Positions 27,901 to 43,064 are shown, counted from the first letter of the stretch. The stretch: 64,000 bases of DNA from Rhopalosiphum padi (GCF_020882245.1 NC_083598.1:31719858-31783857), one strand, 5' to 3'. Notes: a model not told the origin generated them from the sequence alone. A program made the numbers and translations.

Positions 27901-28650
27901 TATATATTCTCATTGATACTGACGTACTAATCAATTAAATTAAATTATTATAAAATATATTATCGGTCATATAGAAAATGTTTAATTATCACAATACAAA
28001 AATAACGAATTAAATGCTTTCGGAATTTAATTTCCACCTTTAATTTTCTAGTTTTTATAATGAATTTATAAATTTATATTGCATTATTGTAGTGCATCTT
28101 AACCTGTGGAACAAAATTATTGGGCTAATTGTATTGAGGATAACCCAACTCATTTCTAAGTTCATACGTTTTTTTTTAATTCTGTGCTAATTTATTGTCA
28201 TCGGTCGGTACACCATAATGACAATTTTTAAAAGTTCACCAAGTCGACTATTATTTTTAAATATTTGAAGTCTAAAATTTGACATCTTACGTCTTCTTCT
28301 TTGATTTTCTGAGTAAGAATAAAACAATAAAATAAATTTAAAACATACAAATTTATGTGGCAGGGCATGTTACGGTGTTAAAACTAATCTAACAATAACA
28401 ATATTAATCTAACTGAACTCATTGTAAATTATGTAAATCATGATTTTTTTTTTTCATATATATAAATAAATGACATTTATCTTTGATGAAATCAATATTA
28501 TATTGTTTCATCGTGGATCTTTGGTATGATAACATTTGAACGAAGTGGAGGTATACCTCGTAATTCATGCTTGTTCGTAACGTTAACTTTTTCGGAAAAT
28601 TGAAAAACATTATTTTCTCTTTGCCCTTTTATCCATTTATACCTTCATCG

Positions 28651-28654
<4 letters not shown>

Positions 28655-28703
<49 letters not shown>
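28655..28703. repeat. Long CA dinucleotide repeat
   Basis: About 24 CA units, uninterrupted after the first few bases. This is the longest dinucleotide run in the window. Confidence 0.95.
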
Positions 28704-28705
<2 letters not shown>

Positions 28706-31700
28706 GATCCGCGCGTTGACGTTTAGTGATGAATTATAAATCTAACGATAGGTAGAGCCGTAGAGGCATAATGTTATGATGTGGAATAATTAGTTATGTG
28801 ACGCGACAACCGCGTGTGCGCTGACCAAGTCACAAAACGTTCGCAGGTAACTAAATTACAGAATATGGTGTTTTTAAACACAATGCCGTGTACAAGAAAC
28901 CCCTTCCCGCAATATTCGAGAGGCGTTGTTTTCGTCGCGTCAGCGCACAGTAGATCGTATTATATAGTCCGGTCGTATAGGGTGCACACCGAAAACCACG
29001 CTATAATGTACTCATAATAATACGTTCCAAACGAGACCGAACCTTCCGCGCCCCAAAATAATTCCCTTATCGGCAGCAAATCGATGGGAAAAAAAATTAC
29101 GCTCGGTTTTTACGACCGAAAATTAATAGCTTTCATTTCGTTTACGATTTTTATTATTCGTCCGATCAAAGTGTTGCCTCGGCGTCGGTGGCGGCGGCCG
29201 GGGCGATTAGATTATAACATGGAACCCGGGCGTGTACCTGTCCGCCGTACGCATAATATACGAAATATAATATTATTGTAATTAGCGATAGCCTATTTAT
29301 ATTATATATAATAACAGTTCGAGTTTGATAAACCAACTCGCGCTGCACGGGGACGACCGCGACGAACGTATTTAGGTGGAGAGGTATTTCCTTTCATATT
29401 TATTTATGTACGTGTAAAAAATAATACGTAACGATTCAATTACGGTTCTATTTTACCGCTGCGACCAGACACGCGTTTTAATCTTTCAATAATATCTTCC
29501 TTATTTTTTTAACTTAATAATAAATAAAACAATTTTATGAGAATTCTCCAAAACACGTTTCATTAAAACCTGATCATTTTAATCGGTCAATCATTTTTGT
29601 CAGAAAACATATACCTAAACCGTATTCGTTTCCTACGTCAATCCGACAGACTTACTGTCACATTATTTATAATATAAAATAAAGTATATTATATGGACCT
29701 TATACCGGCTGGTATGTTTATTAATATGTGATTGTGCAGTGAAATCCAAAAAAAAATTATCCAATATCCTCGAGCAGTGTAAAAAAAATACAATTTTTGT
29801 ATTATATTCATAAAATATATACAGTTTTTCGTATTATTAATTTTACATACGCAAAAAAAACATGCCTGAAATGTAAAACAAATTTATGTGTAATAAACAA
29901 TTTTTTAATTTTTTGATATCACCTAAATATAAAAAAAAATATATATACTCAAATTAAATTCAATAAATGTGTGTTGCTTTGAAGAGTAAAATAACCTGTT
30001 TATTGAATCACCTGTTTCACTTACTAACATAATGAGCAAAAGATGGGTGTTTAAGTCTAATATTAAAAATTGTGTTTTACAAAATTGTTGTTCGCAGCTG
30101 CTGTCAATGTTTATTTTACACTGCGCGTCCATATAAAGCTCATATAGGTATGCACATTACATTAGACGATATTTATGTAATATATATAATACTATACTAT
30201 GATAACGTTAATAAATCAATAATATTATTTTAAAAGTCATATAACACTTATCAAACAGAAAAGAACAACTGACAATGCGTTTATCTGGTATTCTTGTTCG
30301 TAAAATTTATATACTTTCTATATAGAATATAGATTTAATGTATTCTAAACCAAAAATACGGTTACACGTTTCAAACGCAGCTGTTGCAGAAACAAAAGAC
30401 AATTTTTAGCTTGTAAGTCTCAAGTACAATTAAATTATAGCACTCGTCTAAAGGTTATTTAGCTGAGAGTCTTCTTATCAATTTATTTGTATAATAGTGT
30501 TTGGATTGGGAAAAAATTAGAAGCGGAATACAAAAGTGTAGAAAAAAACGTGCATATATGAATATTTAAATGTTTTATTTATATCAAGATATCATATAAC
30601 TGTAAGGGGTATGCATAAATACATATACACTTTATTTTAAAGAAAAGGGATTCTGACCAATCGGTACCTCACGCCCCTCCTTAGTTCAAACACCAAAAAA
30701 AAAAAAAAAATTCTAAATTTTGAAAACTCAAAATTGGATTATTATATTATGTGGGTGTCCATTAAAACGAAAAAAACAATTTAACAAAACTAACAGAACA
30801 ACTCTACCGCTGGGAATAATATCTACTTACAATGTGTCAATTGCCTTCAAATATTAATTTATATCATCGAGTATTCGTCTGACACTAGTCTATACATCTA
30901 TAAGTATCCAATAAATTATAAACGCGAAGGATGTTCGGATTTTAACGATAATTACATACAAATTATTTCCTACGCGGTTTTATAGTAATACAATAAATAT
31001 ATTAAAAATACATATATTTTATACTTCATACCGCGTGTACGGAACGAGATAACGTATAGCTTGAAGGTTAATAGTATCAGTGGGCGCCTATTTACACCAT
31101 ACAGGACTCTGGAGTCTGTATCCTTTTAAGGACAGCCTACCCATAACAAATAAAGATTATACTTTATAGATATTATATATATACATATATATTTGTATAT
31201 TGAATATTAAATATAGTTTTGAGTCCTCCCCTCTTAATATCATATATCCAACTCGCCTTTGTCTTGTAAAATTTTTCTTCCGCCCAATAATACCAATACT
31301 AACAAAAATATTAAATTAAATTATTATTTTTATCGGAATTTATAGTATAATTAACGATAACACATAAGAACCCCGAACCAATAACACTAGCTTGTGTATA
31401 CATTTTTTTACACCGTTCACGTGAGTCATGACAGATAATCGAATTAATAATAATAATAATACAATATTGAATATATAGAGTATAAACTTTATATTATTAT
31501 TACTATAATAAAGTACATCAATCTATTTAAAAATATTAATCAACGTAGATATACATTTTTAAGCATATTATTTATTATTCAAAGTGAGACTATTAATGTG
31601 AGCAATTTTCATATACAAAAACATACTAAACAAGTCTATATTTATAAAATATTAATTTAATGTATAAATTCGGTCAACATTTATCATGAATCCATTAAAG

Positions 31701-32586
31701 TTTGAAAATGAAAAAAACTCTGATCGGAGATCGATAAGAAAAATAACCACCATTCGACTTCTTTATGACCGTCGATAGTAAAGTTTTTCCTCACGAGTCT
31801 ATAGATAAACATTGAAAGAAAATCAAAAAACGGCTTCCTCGAAACGCCTTTCAACTATAAATGTCCTACCTTTGAACTATTCAAAAGTGCTTTGCAAGCT
31901 CTCCTCTACCAGATAAATTGTTTTAAAAGAAAAAAAATTATGAAAAAATTCCTTTCTTAGAACCTTAGGACGAGTTTCGGAGACAAGTTTTAGGTATTCT
32001 TCTATCGAGTCCTTAGTATTATAATATTAATATATGACTGATGTAATATTATCAGTATTGAAAATACAAAACTACGCTACAACCGCAGAAATCAATGGAT
32101 ATTACATTACAATCGCGGTGCAGTGCAAAAACGATATCGTCGTAGCGAAATTTCAAAAAAATAAATTCTAAGTACGACCGGAAAAAACATCTCGCGTACG
32201 ATTTCCGTGTTATTATAATGTTCATTGTATACGAGAACGGTATGATATATTATTATATCGGAAAATAACAGCAACTACTGGCGATCACATGACACGGAAA
32301 TTTCACCGAAAAATGTCTGCTTATTTTTACAATTTATTTATACGATTCATAAACACAGTACTATACGTCATGATATTATATAATATGCACACGTATGTCA
32401 TGCGCGCGCAGATTAAAATATATCGTTCGACGATAAACTATACGTATAAGTGCCTACCTATATCGAGAATAGAAGCGCTTTTCGCGTCACAGCGGATATC
32501 GTAGTCATATCTATTTCGAACACCACGAAACTTAAACGCATAAATTAGGCGTAGGTGCTGTGCCCTAATATTAGAATATATACATA

Positions 32587-32608
32587 CGTGTGTGTGTGTG
32601 TGTGTGTA
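32587..32608. repeat. GT dinucleotide repeat
   Basis: A GT run of about 22 nt running into TA-rich sequence. Confidence 0.85.
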
Positions 32609-32828
32609 TATATGTATAGGTGTACAAATATATGTATTGACGATAACCCGCCGTTAAGTTTTCTTCGATCGCTTTCCTTTTCGCACTCGCGCCGTGTGCC
32701 TTATCTATAATAATATTATGTGCGTACGCAATAAGAAGTTCGTCTATGAAAAATTAAGTTTCGAACGTGCACGAGGTCTGAAGCCGAAACTTTTCCATCC
32801 GCTCGCGAAACTATACTTATATAGTGCC

Positions 32829-32854
32829 TATATATATATATATATATATATATA
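32829..32854. repeat. TA dinucleotide repeat
   Basis: An uninterrupted TA run of about 26 nt. Confidence 0.85.
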
Positions 32855-34249
32855 AGTAAATACTCGTATGAGTGTGTGTGGGTGTGTTGGTGTGCACTGT
32901 TACTGCACAACAACCGACACTGTCATCGTCGTCGCGTATAAATTATCAATTAACGAACGACCGATATTATAATAATAGCGATGATGATAGCTGCAAAACA
33001 GATAAGCGATTAGGCGTGAATTACACAGAGTGATGCATTTCAATAATATTGATATTTTTTTCAAATTATTATTTCTACATTACTTGATTACATTACAAAA
33101 CGGCATTCGTTGTTTAACTGTTCGACATAACTTTAAATTGAAAAAAAATCATAATTAATGAGCTGCCGAAATTTAAAAATTATTATTAAAATATTATCCA
33201 CATATATATAATAGAACCTACATTATATCCATAGACAGGATCAGCGATTCATCAGGATTACTGGAAGTTTATCACGGGCACTCAAATTGCCAACACATTG
33301 TATTCCGCCGCATTTAAAAATCTGATAAAAAGTTAAAAAAAAAATACATACCTAATATGATGTAGTAAATATAGATTTTCAGAGAGAGGGAAAGTGAATT
33401 TCACTAAATTATGTAGTAATAATCAAATTAGTATTTGTTTTTTGTGTAGTACTCTATTTGAAATATTTGAAAATTATTAAACAATACGCATATTACAGTA
33501 ACAGCTGTATGTTTATTACGTATTATGCTCAAAATTGTTTTCAACATAATGAGTTTAAAAACCCACGCTCTAATGTACATTTATGAATAATACTTCGATG
33601 TTGTACCTACTATAATTAATTATATATATTTACTATTCGATGTTTGCTTGACTTTCAGTTTTACAAAAAGTATATGAAAAATGAATAAATACGATGATAA
33701 TTAACTGAAATTTAATAGTCAACAATAGTATACGTATACATTAGTCGTAAGAATTAATATTATTACGTTCTTAACTGCAACGACGAAAATTATTTAAAAT
33801 TGTTGTCTTATCAAGAAACGTAATAAGGAATTTCATAGCACATAAACATCAAATTAAAAACCAAATGACTTGGATTTTATTATACACATTTTTTTAAGAA
33901 AAATATTTAAATATAATATTGTGCAAATAAAAAAAAATAGTTCTTAATGATATACCATTAATATGCCTATCAAAATATGATTGTAGGTGTACGCAGTAAT
34001 CGGATAAAAACAATACAGTCTATCTAATTTAATTGTGAGTATAAAAATAAAATTCTGAACACGGACTACGCGGCATACCTGTGGACTTTAAAAGTCTTGA
34101 TTGGATTCTCGATCGATTTTAGTTATATTATTTTATATTTTACGATGCGTATTTTATTTTAAACAAAGAAAGAAAGAAAAGCTGATTGGTGAAATAATTT
34201 TAAAACATTTTAACATAATTAATTTAGTAGTATCGTTATTATAATTATT

Positions 34250-35070
34250 ACTAGCTGAACTTGCACGGCGTTGTCAGTGACAAATTAAATGCCCGTGCAT
34301 TTAACCTTTCTTTAACTCCATTAAGAGTAATAAGCTACACAGATTTTTAAGACAGTTATTTGGGTTATTTTGACAAAATATAAAATACAAATCAAATGAT
34401 ATCAAATTAAAATTACTATTTTACTTTCTGTAACAAACGATGACAGCAAATAAAAGAAAATTGATTATGTTTAGTCAACTATATAATTATTTTAACATTT
34501 AAATGTTGACAAGTAAAAATTAAGTAAGAAAGAATAGTCTATGACAATACGTGGATCTCGCAGAATCTATTGACGAAAACATTATGAATATCTATCGTAA
34601 ACTATATGAATACGGATTAAAGCCATCCGTATAGGACTATGATTTGATATGGACAATATGGTAGATATTTATTTGAACTGATTCTGAACGGCGATTCCCG
34701 TGACATATTAAATAACTCCAGACGGTTTAACCTATCTTAACTACACATAATTTTAACACAGCTGTTTGGATTATTTCGATCAAATATCCAATTACCATAA
34801 CTATTTTATTTTTTGTAACGAATGGCAACCCAATAAAAACAAAAATTTATTCGTATTTCGTGAGCCAATACATTTCGACGTAAGCCTTTCTTTCATATGC
34901 ACAATTTATTTAAAAAATTGACTTCGAAATGCACATCCTTGGAATATATGATTACTTATGTACCAAATTTCAAAACTTTGTGTCCGATAGACTTGGCTGT
35001 AGATCGTTTACAAATCCACACAAACATTTCCTTTTATTACTATAGACTATTATTTTATATATATATATAT
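34250..35070 (+). mobile_element. Old dispersed repeat present as two diverged units
   Basis: Two related units can be aligned by eye: 34250 to about 34465 and about 34672 to 34846. Shared blocks are ACGGCG, GTGACA with ATTAAAT, TTTAACCT followed by TCTTTAACT or ATCTTAACT, TTATTTxGAxCAAA, and ACTATTTTA followed by TGTAACRAA. The first begins ACTAGCTGAACTTGCACGG, like the ACTAGCTGACCCG starts of widespread insect non-autonomous repeats. The second continues into a tail with ATGTACCAAATTTCAAAA (about 34958-34975) and ends near a TATATA run at 35050-35070, again like that family. The element class is not settled. Confidence 0.6.
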
Positions 35071-38000
35071 TATTACTCAATCCACTGATCAACTATAACC
35101 ACGGTTATTCGATCTCGCATATAAACCATAATAATATGGACAGCGGCGATCGCCTCGACCGCAGTATAAATTCGGTAACCACGGTCCACGGTATTGCATG
35201 TATTACACCAATATAATATACATAATACTAGTGAGTAGTTGACCACTATGATTTCCGTCGTCTGTTCGGTTTACCACGTTCGGATTAACAAATTCATATA
35301 CGTCGCGTGGCATGAAATACATAACTATTGATAACGGCGGATAGTATAGGTACTTGTACGACGAAAATGAACTATGGTGCGGTCAGTTAGCGGTGAATCG
35401 CGAAGTCTGTGATGCTAAAAGTCTCAAATGATGCATTTACGTTGCGGCGAGCGACCATTAGTATGAAATATTTCAATACATAATTTTACTAACAAAAAAA
35501 ATGATAAAATTCGGAACAGCATACGAAACGCTCGTGATTTTGACACTATAGCCGTCATCGATTCGGCACCATTGTCTGCTTTGGCGGCCTTCTGAGTATT
35601 ATGCCACAGGTTGCATATACTGCAAGACAAATGGCAACGGACAACGCATTTTTGTCAAATTTATTATTTTTAAGTAAGTACATAACTACTTTAAATCCAT
35701 ATTTTTATAGAAACATACATTTTTTTTGAAGATTGTTTAGATCAATTTAATCTGTTTCCTGATGATGACATAATTTCTTTCAAACGCAAATTTTACTTAT
35801 CCAAAAAAAAATTGATTAATAGATTATTGAATTTTGGTGTAGGTACCTACGTAAATGAAAATGTTAACAAGTTGTTCCTAAATTCTTAAACATCATGTAA
35901 CAATAAGAATAATAATCTTTTGTAGTGGTTTCACATCTATAATGGTGAATTATTTTAATAGGTATGTTCAGGTTAGTACCTCAGAAACCACTCATTCAAA
36001 TTTCGATTAATTTTAACCAAAATTAAAAATGAATAATTATTTACATATAAATTATATATTTTACAAGTTAAAACGCAAATAATGAATCGTATACCCGGGG
36101 TCTTGAATGAAGAAACCATATCCGTAGATTGTACATTGTCCGGAGTGTTTATTTTAGAAGGTCCTAACCCAAAGTATTTATGTATCATGCATATTAAAAA
36201 ATTTCTTTATATTGAAATGTAAGCGTGTATGAACGATGCACTATAAGTTGAAAATACACGATAACATGACAAACACTTAGACGTTAACTACCAATACGCG
36301 ATATGATGTAAAAATATAACATACAACAGTTAATAGAAATAAGTCATTACAAAGGTTACAAAAATGTGACAATAATAAAATAATGGGCAAATATGTAAAA
36401 ATTGCTTATATTTGTTTGTTTTTGTACATAAAATGATAAATAAAACATGATCGACATAAATATTTTTATTTGTCATCATCGGTGAAATGAAAACTAAAAA
36501 ACAAAATTATTATTTATAAAATAACGACTGTAAAATTATAATTGATTTGCTTGTTAAACGATACCCCAAACACTATGATATAGTTTACATAATCGCTTTT
36601 ATAAACTTATTCAGTGATTTTAGATATATCGTCTTTAATTATGATAATTTATTTTATGTAATTAAATGTACTTTGGTATTTATATAAATGGAAGACATTA
36701 ATTATAATATTCACGTTTTTAATTTAAATTATATATTAGAAACACACAAGAATGATACTCATTGACTTATGGTGAAATTGTGAAATGTATCACATGTATT
36801 CGTGTATGAACTAATAGTTTCAATTTTGATGAACTGACATATTATCCAACTTCTAGAGTCTAAACTTTTAGTTTTACTTAATGGATTGATATGTCCAATG
36901 CCCATGAAGGAAATTAATTCCCGAAAATGTAATCAGTAATCACGTGCTTACAGAAATGCGTTATACCTTCTCAGTATTGCTTTTTTTTTAACTTACTTAT
37001 ACTTATTAAACTTGTCAAATAAAATATAGATTTGGAAATCTTTATTGAAGCTAACTATAATTTTTGAAATAATCCACTTTTTTAGTTTTATTCGAATAAC
37101 TTTCAATGTAAAAAGTGATTATATTTTCAAACACTTTCAGATTTTGAAAAAATATTAAAAATTAGCATAACCCTTACTACTTTTCATTTGTTTGGAAATA
37201 AAGGTTGATATAATAGTCTCTAAGGCAACTTTATCAAAGTAGCCATAAGCTTTTAACATTAAAAAGTTAAAAAATATAATGTATATAAATATATTATGAA
37301 TGTTAATAGTTAGAAGTAATTAAAATATCCATTACTTGTTTTTATTTGTTAGTAAAATACTTATTTAAGACTTAAAAAATATGTATTTATATAATTATAA
37401 ATAAATTATTTGTATTGAAGTATAATAAGAATTTGCAGTAGAATAAATTTTCCATGAAACTATTATAGGCGGTGTGGGACAATTTCTCCCTCCCCAAGGG
37501 TCTGTGCGAATAAAATATTTGGTTTGTAGCAATTCACGTCTCACTGGTAAAAAGTTCACTCCACCACTGATAGTAGCCGAATGCCCACGGTTAAAATGTA
37601 TAAGTATACAGTGCAGACGACTCAAGTTAATTATTGGTTCGTCTTTATTTTTATTTTAAAACTGAATATACATCAAGATGTTTAAAAAAAAAAAAATTAA
37701 ATTTTAATTTTAATTTTAACTTAACATTACTTTTCAAATTAACTGCAAAATAGCTAAGTTATAACAATGTTAAATTAAACAATAGTTATTAAGTTAATTA
37801 GAAAATAAATAAAGTAGCAGTAGACCTATGCTTACAATAAATTTGCTTTTTAATTTTTTCCAAATGCTCACTTTTACTCTCACATAATATCTAAAATTAC
37901 AAAACCTAAAACTGAACTACTGAAGTGTATCATAATCACTGCAGTAAATGTAGTATGGTACCTATCTCGGCCGTTGAGTGGACAATAACAATAACGAGTA

Positions 38001-41000
38001 TAATATGAACACAGAACAATAAATATTTTAAAATAAAGTTTTAAATAGTTTTCACAAAAAATAATAGTAAACTAAGAATCGACCATATTATTATGAATTT
38101 GATATGATCAAGACTGTACTAAAAACAACCAATCAAAACCTAATTTGATCTTTTGGACCAGTTACATTTTTGGGTGTTAATCACGTATTATCCATTTGTA
38201 TACATGATATTATTATACAAAGTATATATAATATTAAATATTAGATACCTAACAATAAATCATCATAAACATTTATTGAAATTTAGCGGATCATTTGGTA
38301 ACGAGTACCTACCAAAAAGTTTAACCACAAAAAATATCGATCGATTATAATCCTATATTAAAAAATAATATTTTTTTACGCATCCGTTCGTAAAACGCTC
38401 GATGTGCACATACGTATTATTATCGTCATCATTACACGATGTGCCCGGGCGGTTGTGCCACCACCACGCGAACTACAAATATTTTTATCGATTGACTGCA
38501 TATGATATTATCATACACTCTTTATGTAATAATAATAATGTGTGTATGTGCGTGTGTGTGTGTATAGACTATAAACGTATATAATATAATAGCGGGTTAG
38601 GTTAGAAGTATTACCTATATAACGTTGTATACACTCACACACACCATCTCTATATACCTGCGTATCGCGCGTACGGAATTCGCGTACACATTAGTCGGCG
38701 GCGGATTGCGATTTTTTTTTTTCTCTTTTAGAAATCGTTTTATATTATTACGCGAAAAATGACGAGCGCTGTTCCCTTATACGAACACGCACTACGACAA
38801 TAATATAATATGCAGTCGGCCAACGCGTTATTATTACTATTATCGCTATGTATATATAATATATATATATACGCGTATATGTGCGCTCACGACCATCAGT
38901 CACCGTCAATTTAATGGATTTCTATATTATTATTATTATTATTATATTTTTCTTTTCTTCAATGCTCGTTTCGCTCGCACATTTGTACGGCCGCCGCCGA
39001 GCTCTCCACACAGTGTCGTTTTTAATGATCGCAATAAACACCGTCCGGTACTTTGATGATGGCCACAACACGCATCGTACGCATCGTTATGTTGCATTGT
39101 ACCGGAGCGGGATCAAAGACGCTCGATAATCAATAACGACAATAATACGAGTACATCATAGCGGGCGTTAAACGTATTCTACGCGTTATACGGACAAAAT
39201 ATTGTTATTATGTCGTTCGTACCCGGAAATTGTTGTAAAAATAGTACCTACACGATTTTATACATAGACGTTTTGTCGCGTCGTTGTGTCTCATTGTAAC
39301 GCTGGGCAGCGAAAACGACATAAAAAGGTATAATATACCAACTAATATTATATAGTACATTAGTACGTATAGTATGCCGAGCCTGTGCGGCGGAAAAAAA
39401 ATTGTCCAGCTGACCGGAAACTGTCAGTCGTTAATTATTAGTCATTAGTCGCGAAAATAATAACATCTATGTTTTGACGGTTTTCGCGTTCTTAGTGATA
39501 CCCGAGGATAAATTTAAAAAAAACGGCTAATCTCGAGTTATTTTAAAATATTTTTAAAATTTATCGATTAATAAAAGCCTGAAATTTGGACTTTTCCGGT
39601 ATAATTTTCTTGTATTCGTACTTTCAAAGTAACAAAATATATTCAATGGTATAAGCCATAAGGCAACATTCGTTGAGTGAATTTTTCAATTGCGTATTAT
39701 ACTACAAAATAACCGATAGCTTAAACTTTCAAACGCACAAGCGCTATAGTGTCCTTCTGATCATATAATAAAATTTATTTAATTTGTAATTACGGGACAA
39801 GTGACATTTACTAAAAGAGCTACTAAAAATTAAGGACTAAGCGCCGTTTTTGTTGGTGCACATTTGTCACTTCCAATTTTAAATATTATTCTCAATAAAA
39901 TATTCCATTTGGAGTTTTTAAAACTGTAATATAGGTTATAGGTACGCATAGTAATTATAATAATAATATAAAAAGGAACTTTTTTTTATATAATAAATAC
40001 TGTTCAAGTGCTCAAACTATTAATGTAACATAATCTAATATAATGTAATATAATACTATTCCTATTTACGAAAATCTTACTCCTAATGCCTAACTCAAAA
40101 ACATAACATGAAAATTTTGAATTTGCTGTTCCAAAAAGTAGTAAAACTGTCGATTAACCTATTTAGACTGTACCGATCAAATTGTATTATACATATTATA
40201 CTACATATACATAACGAGTTGAACTATAAATTATTATTTAAATATGATGTCATTTATTATGATCTACAGCGAGTAACATGTTATACTGCCGTGCGTGTTA
40301 GTACGTGAACGTGTTTATTTTAGTTTACTTTTGACTAAGGTTACATCAAGTACATCATATACATTTTACTTAGTAAACAAAAAAATAGTCAAATCTACTA
40401 ATAAAAGCACCTAGCATACCGCATACGTGTGTACGGTAAAATTTACTGAGCACATTTAACTTTTGGATGGTTTTATTTTTGACATTGAGTAATTACTTGT
40501 ATACATACACGAAATATTGCATTTTGTATATTATAATAGAGTATATTATACCATAGTAGTTTACTATTATACGCATAAATTAGAATAATCTTCATTTGAC
40601 GAACGTGCAATTACAGACTGTGATACAATACGTATTCGACATCTAAAAGGTTATTTCTTTAATTATATACACGTATTATATATAATTAAAAAAATAACCT
40701 TTCTCACTATATCCATGGCACAACGCTATAAGTTGTTTGAGTATTATACATTGGGTACACCGTTTCCCGTGTAGAATTCGTTTGGGTACTGTACACTCCA
40801 TAAAGATTTAATAATTTAATGTGGCCGTATAATGGAATTCGCACTACGCCAACTACTTTAAATTAGCAAATCCTAGCGGGATTCCCTGTATAAATAAACT
40901 GTCATAGAATGAAAAATTACACTATAACTAAACTAATATTTATATAGGTACCTACTACAAAACTATGACGGTAATAATAATGTGAGCACGTGTGGAAACA

Positions 41001-43064
41001 ACTATTCACTAAAATCAAGAAGTCGTAGAAATATGAAAACACCAAATCGTACCGACCTGTAAGCACTTGCACGTAGAAAAAAAATAGAAACCGCCGACAC
41101 GGAACAAAACGTCAAAGTTGACGTTTAAAACTTAGAACTCAATTATTCACAACAGATGAAACCACTTCACTCGTACAACATGATAATACATCGAAATACT
41201 GTCGTAAAAAAATACGAATTCCCCGATGAAATAATGACACGAACAATGGCGTATTTCGATGATTTCTCGGAAGGATGTTCAATTTTAATAACAAAAAAAA
41301 TTCTCGAATCAACAATAGACATTTTTAATTTATCATATTTTACTTTTAATAAAAGGAAAAATATTATGAATACATTATTAGAAACAACTCTACAATGATA
41401 TAAGTATACCAAACAATTTGTACGATTTGTACTTTGTATTGTCCCGTCGATATTTTGGAAGTTAAACTTTTTAAATGACAGTGTGTACTAATGTATTTGA
41501 TTAAAATAATAATGATAATGGTTACGCAATTTAAAACATATATTTAGTTATAATAAATATTTTATATGAATAATGATGAAAGAAACTGAACGAATTCACT
41601 TGATAAAAATTCATTATTTTGCAAAATTGAATACACTTAATTTTGATATACGAGTTATTAAACCTTTTTACATAAAGGTACAATAAACAAATCAATACCA
41701 ACTTCAGAGAAAATCTAAGAAAACAAATCTGATTAAATTTAAGATTTAAATTTTAAACGTAACGAATAACGATACTATAATACATTTTCCAATTTATATT
41801 TTACAATAATTATTTTTAAAAAAAATGGATGTTGTCGGTATATTATCGAGCTTACTATTCACCAATTCATACTTATAGATTATGTTTGACAATTTATTTT
41901 TAGCACTACCATTAAAATAATTACCCAATATTATCTTATATTAAAAAAATACTTCTCTTTTTATCCTTTTAGTTTTTTTTTTCAATTGTAGACACCTACA
42001 TCGAAATATTAAGGATAGTTGACCGAAAATAGAATAATAAAATATTACGTACCGTTAGCTTTTAATGATTCGTGTTCGTACCAAAATATATAATAAGTAA
42101 TAACTGAATGGACCTATTGAGTTGTTTGACGGTTAACGAGTGCAACTGTGCGCAGACAATCATTAGAAGCGGTGACATGTAAAGTATGGAAAATAAGGCA
42201 TTATAAAACAAATCCATCGTTTGCTGATTGAAATTATTTTTTTTTTAACGTGGCCGATGACAACTCACAAGTCCCAATCTCTAAGCGCTAAGGTATCAAT
42301 CGGCGACCACTAAAAACTGTGATGTACAATCTGTAGATCACTTGCCGGGCGATATTTATACAAATAATGAGCGTGGTTTTTGTTCACAAGACGATAGACA
42401 TGATATTAGTAGTTCCAACTGATAAGACAAAACCTCTTGTCTGTACTTGGTGATGTATTGTACACGAGGACTTATAAACGTCCACTCATCCGGGCGAAGA
42501 AAAACTGGCTGCGCGTTTACGACGACACGCAAATAGTAAACGCGCAACTAGTTTTTCAAGTGTTTCGGAAAACACAAGTGATAATTAAAACTGCAGATAT
42601 AGCAATACTGGATTTGATATTTATGTCTAAACTGACTACTGACACTTACCTCTTATTTTGTTTTAGGATTGAAATATTCAGAAAATTTCAACTGAAATTA
42701 GTTTTAGGTCAAAAACAAAATATTTATCGATAAACAATAATCAATATAAACGAATAATATATTTTAAATTGTTAGATGTCTGAATTTTATTTAAATTTAA
42801 ATTTTCATAAAAGTAATTTACACATCAATTAGTTTATTGCAATTTCTTGTAAAAATTTGTCTTTATATCTTGTGGACGCAATACTCACCTGCAGCGACGA
42901 TAAAACGAGAATTGAGGTAGTAAAATGTCGGTGTCATCATAGCATTATGCTGTATAATATATATGTATAACAATATTTGGAAGGACCTATTGATGTCACT
43001 AGAGAAATGGAAAATCTGAAAAGGATACAAAAAAGTAAATCACTCATGTCAAATTGAAATGTCT
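35071..43064. other. AT-rich gene desert downstream of tsh/tio
   Basis: It contains small CpG-richer islands at about 35.1-35.6 and 38.4-39.5 kb and the hairpin at 40646-40702. The 80-codon frames at 41.16-41.41 kb occur on both strands of the same stretch and match nothing I know. No gene is called. Confidence 0.55.
40646..40702. repeat. Near-perfect inverted repeat: 24-bp stem with a 9-nt loop
   Basis: Arms 40646-40669 and 40679-40702 pair along 24 positions with one mismatch, around a 9-nt loop containing CACGTATTA. The outer six bases are AAAGGT/ACCTTT, and the rest of the stem is AT-rich. The length (57 nt) is at the short end for a microRNA precursor. It may equally be a cruciform-prone palindrome or a transposon remnant. 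Confidence 0.7.

Larger units (their letters stand above)
27901..34249. other. Alternating AT-rich DNA and CpG-richer islands
   Basis: Islands lie at about 28.7-29.5 and 32.1-33.0 kb. The rest is AT-rich. The stretch 31680-32030 is less AT-rich and non-repetitive and may be an old transposon piece, but I cannot name it. Confidence 0.5.

Noticed and set aside
42913..42922. TGAGGTAGTA, the let-7 5' end
   Set aside because: The match ends after 10 bases, the rest of the mature sequence differs, and no hairpin is evident.
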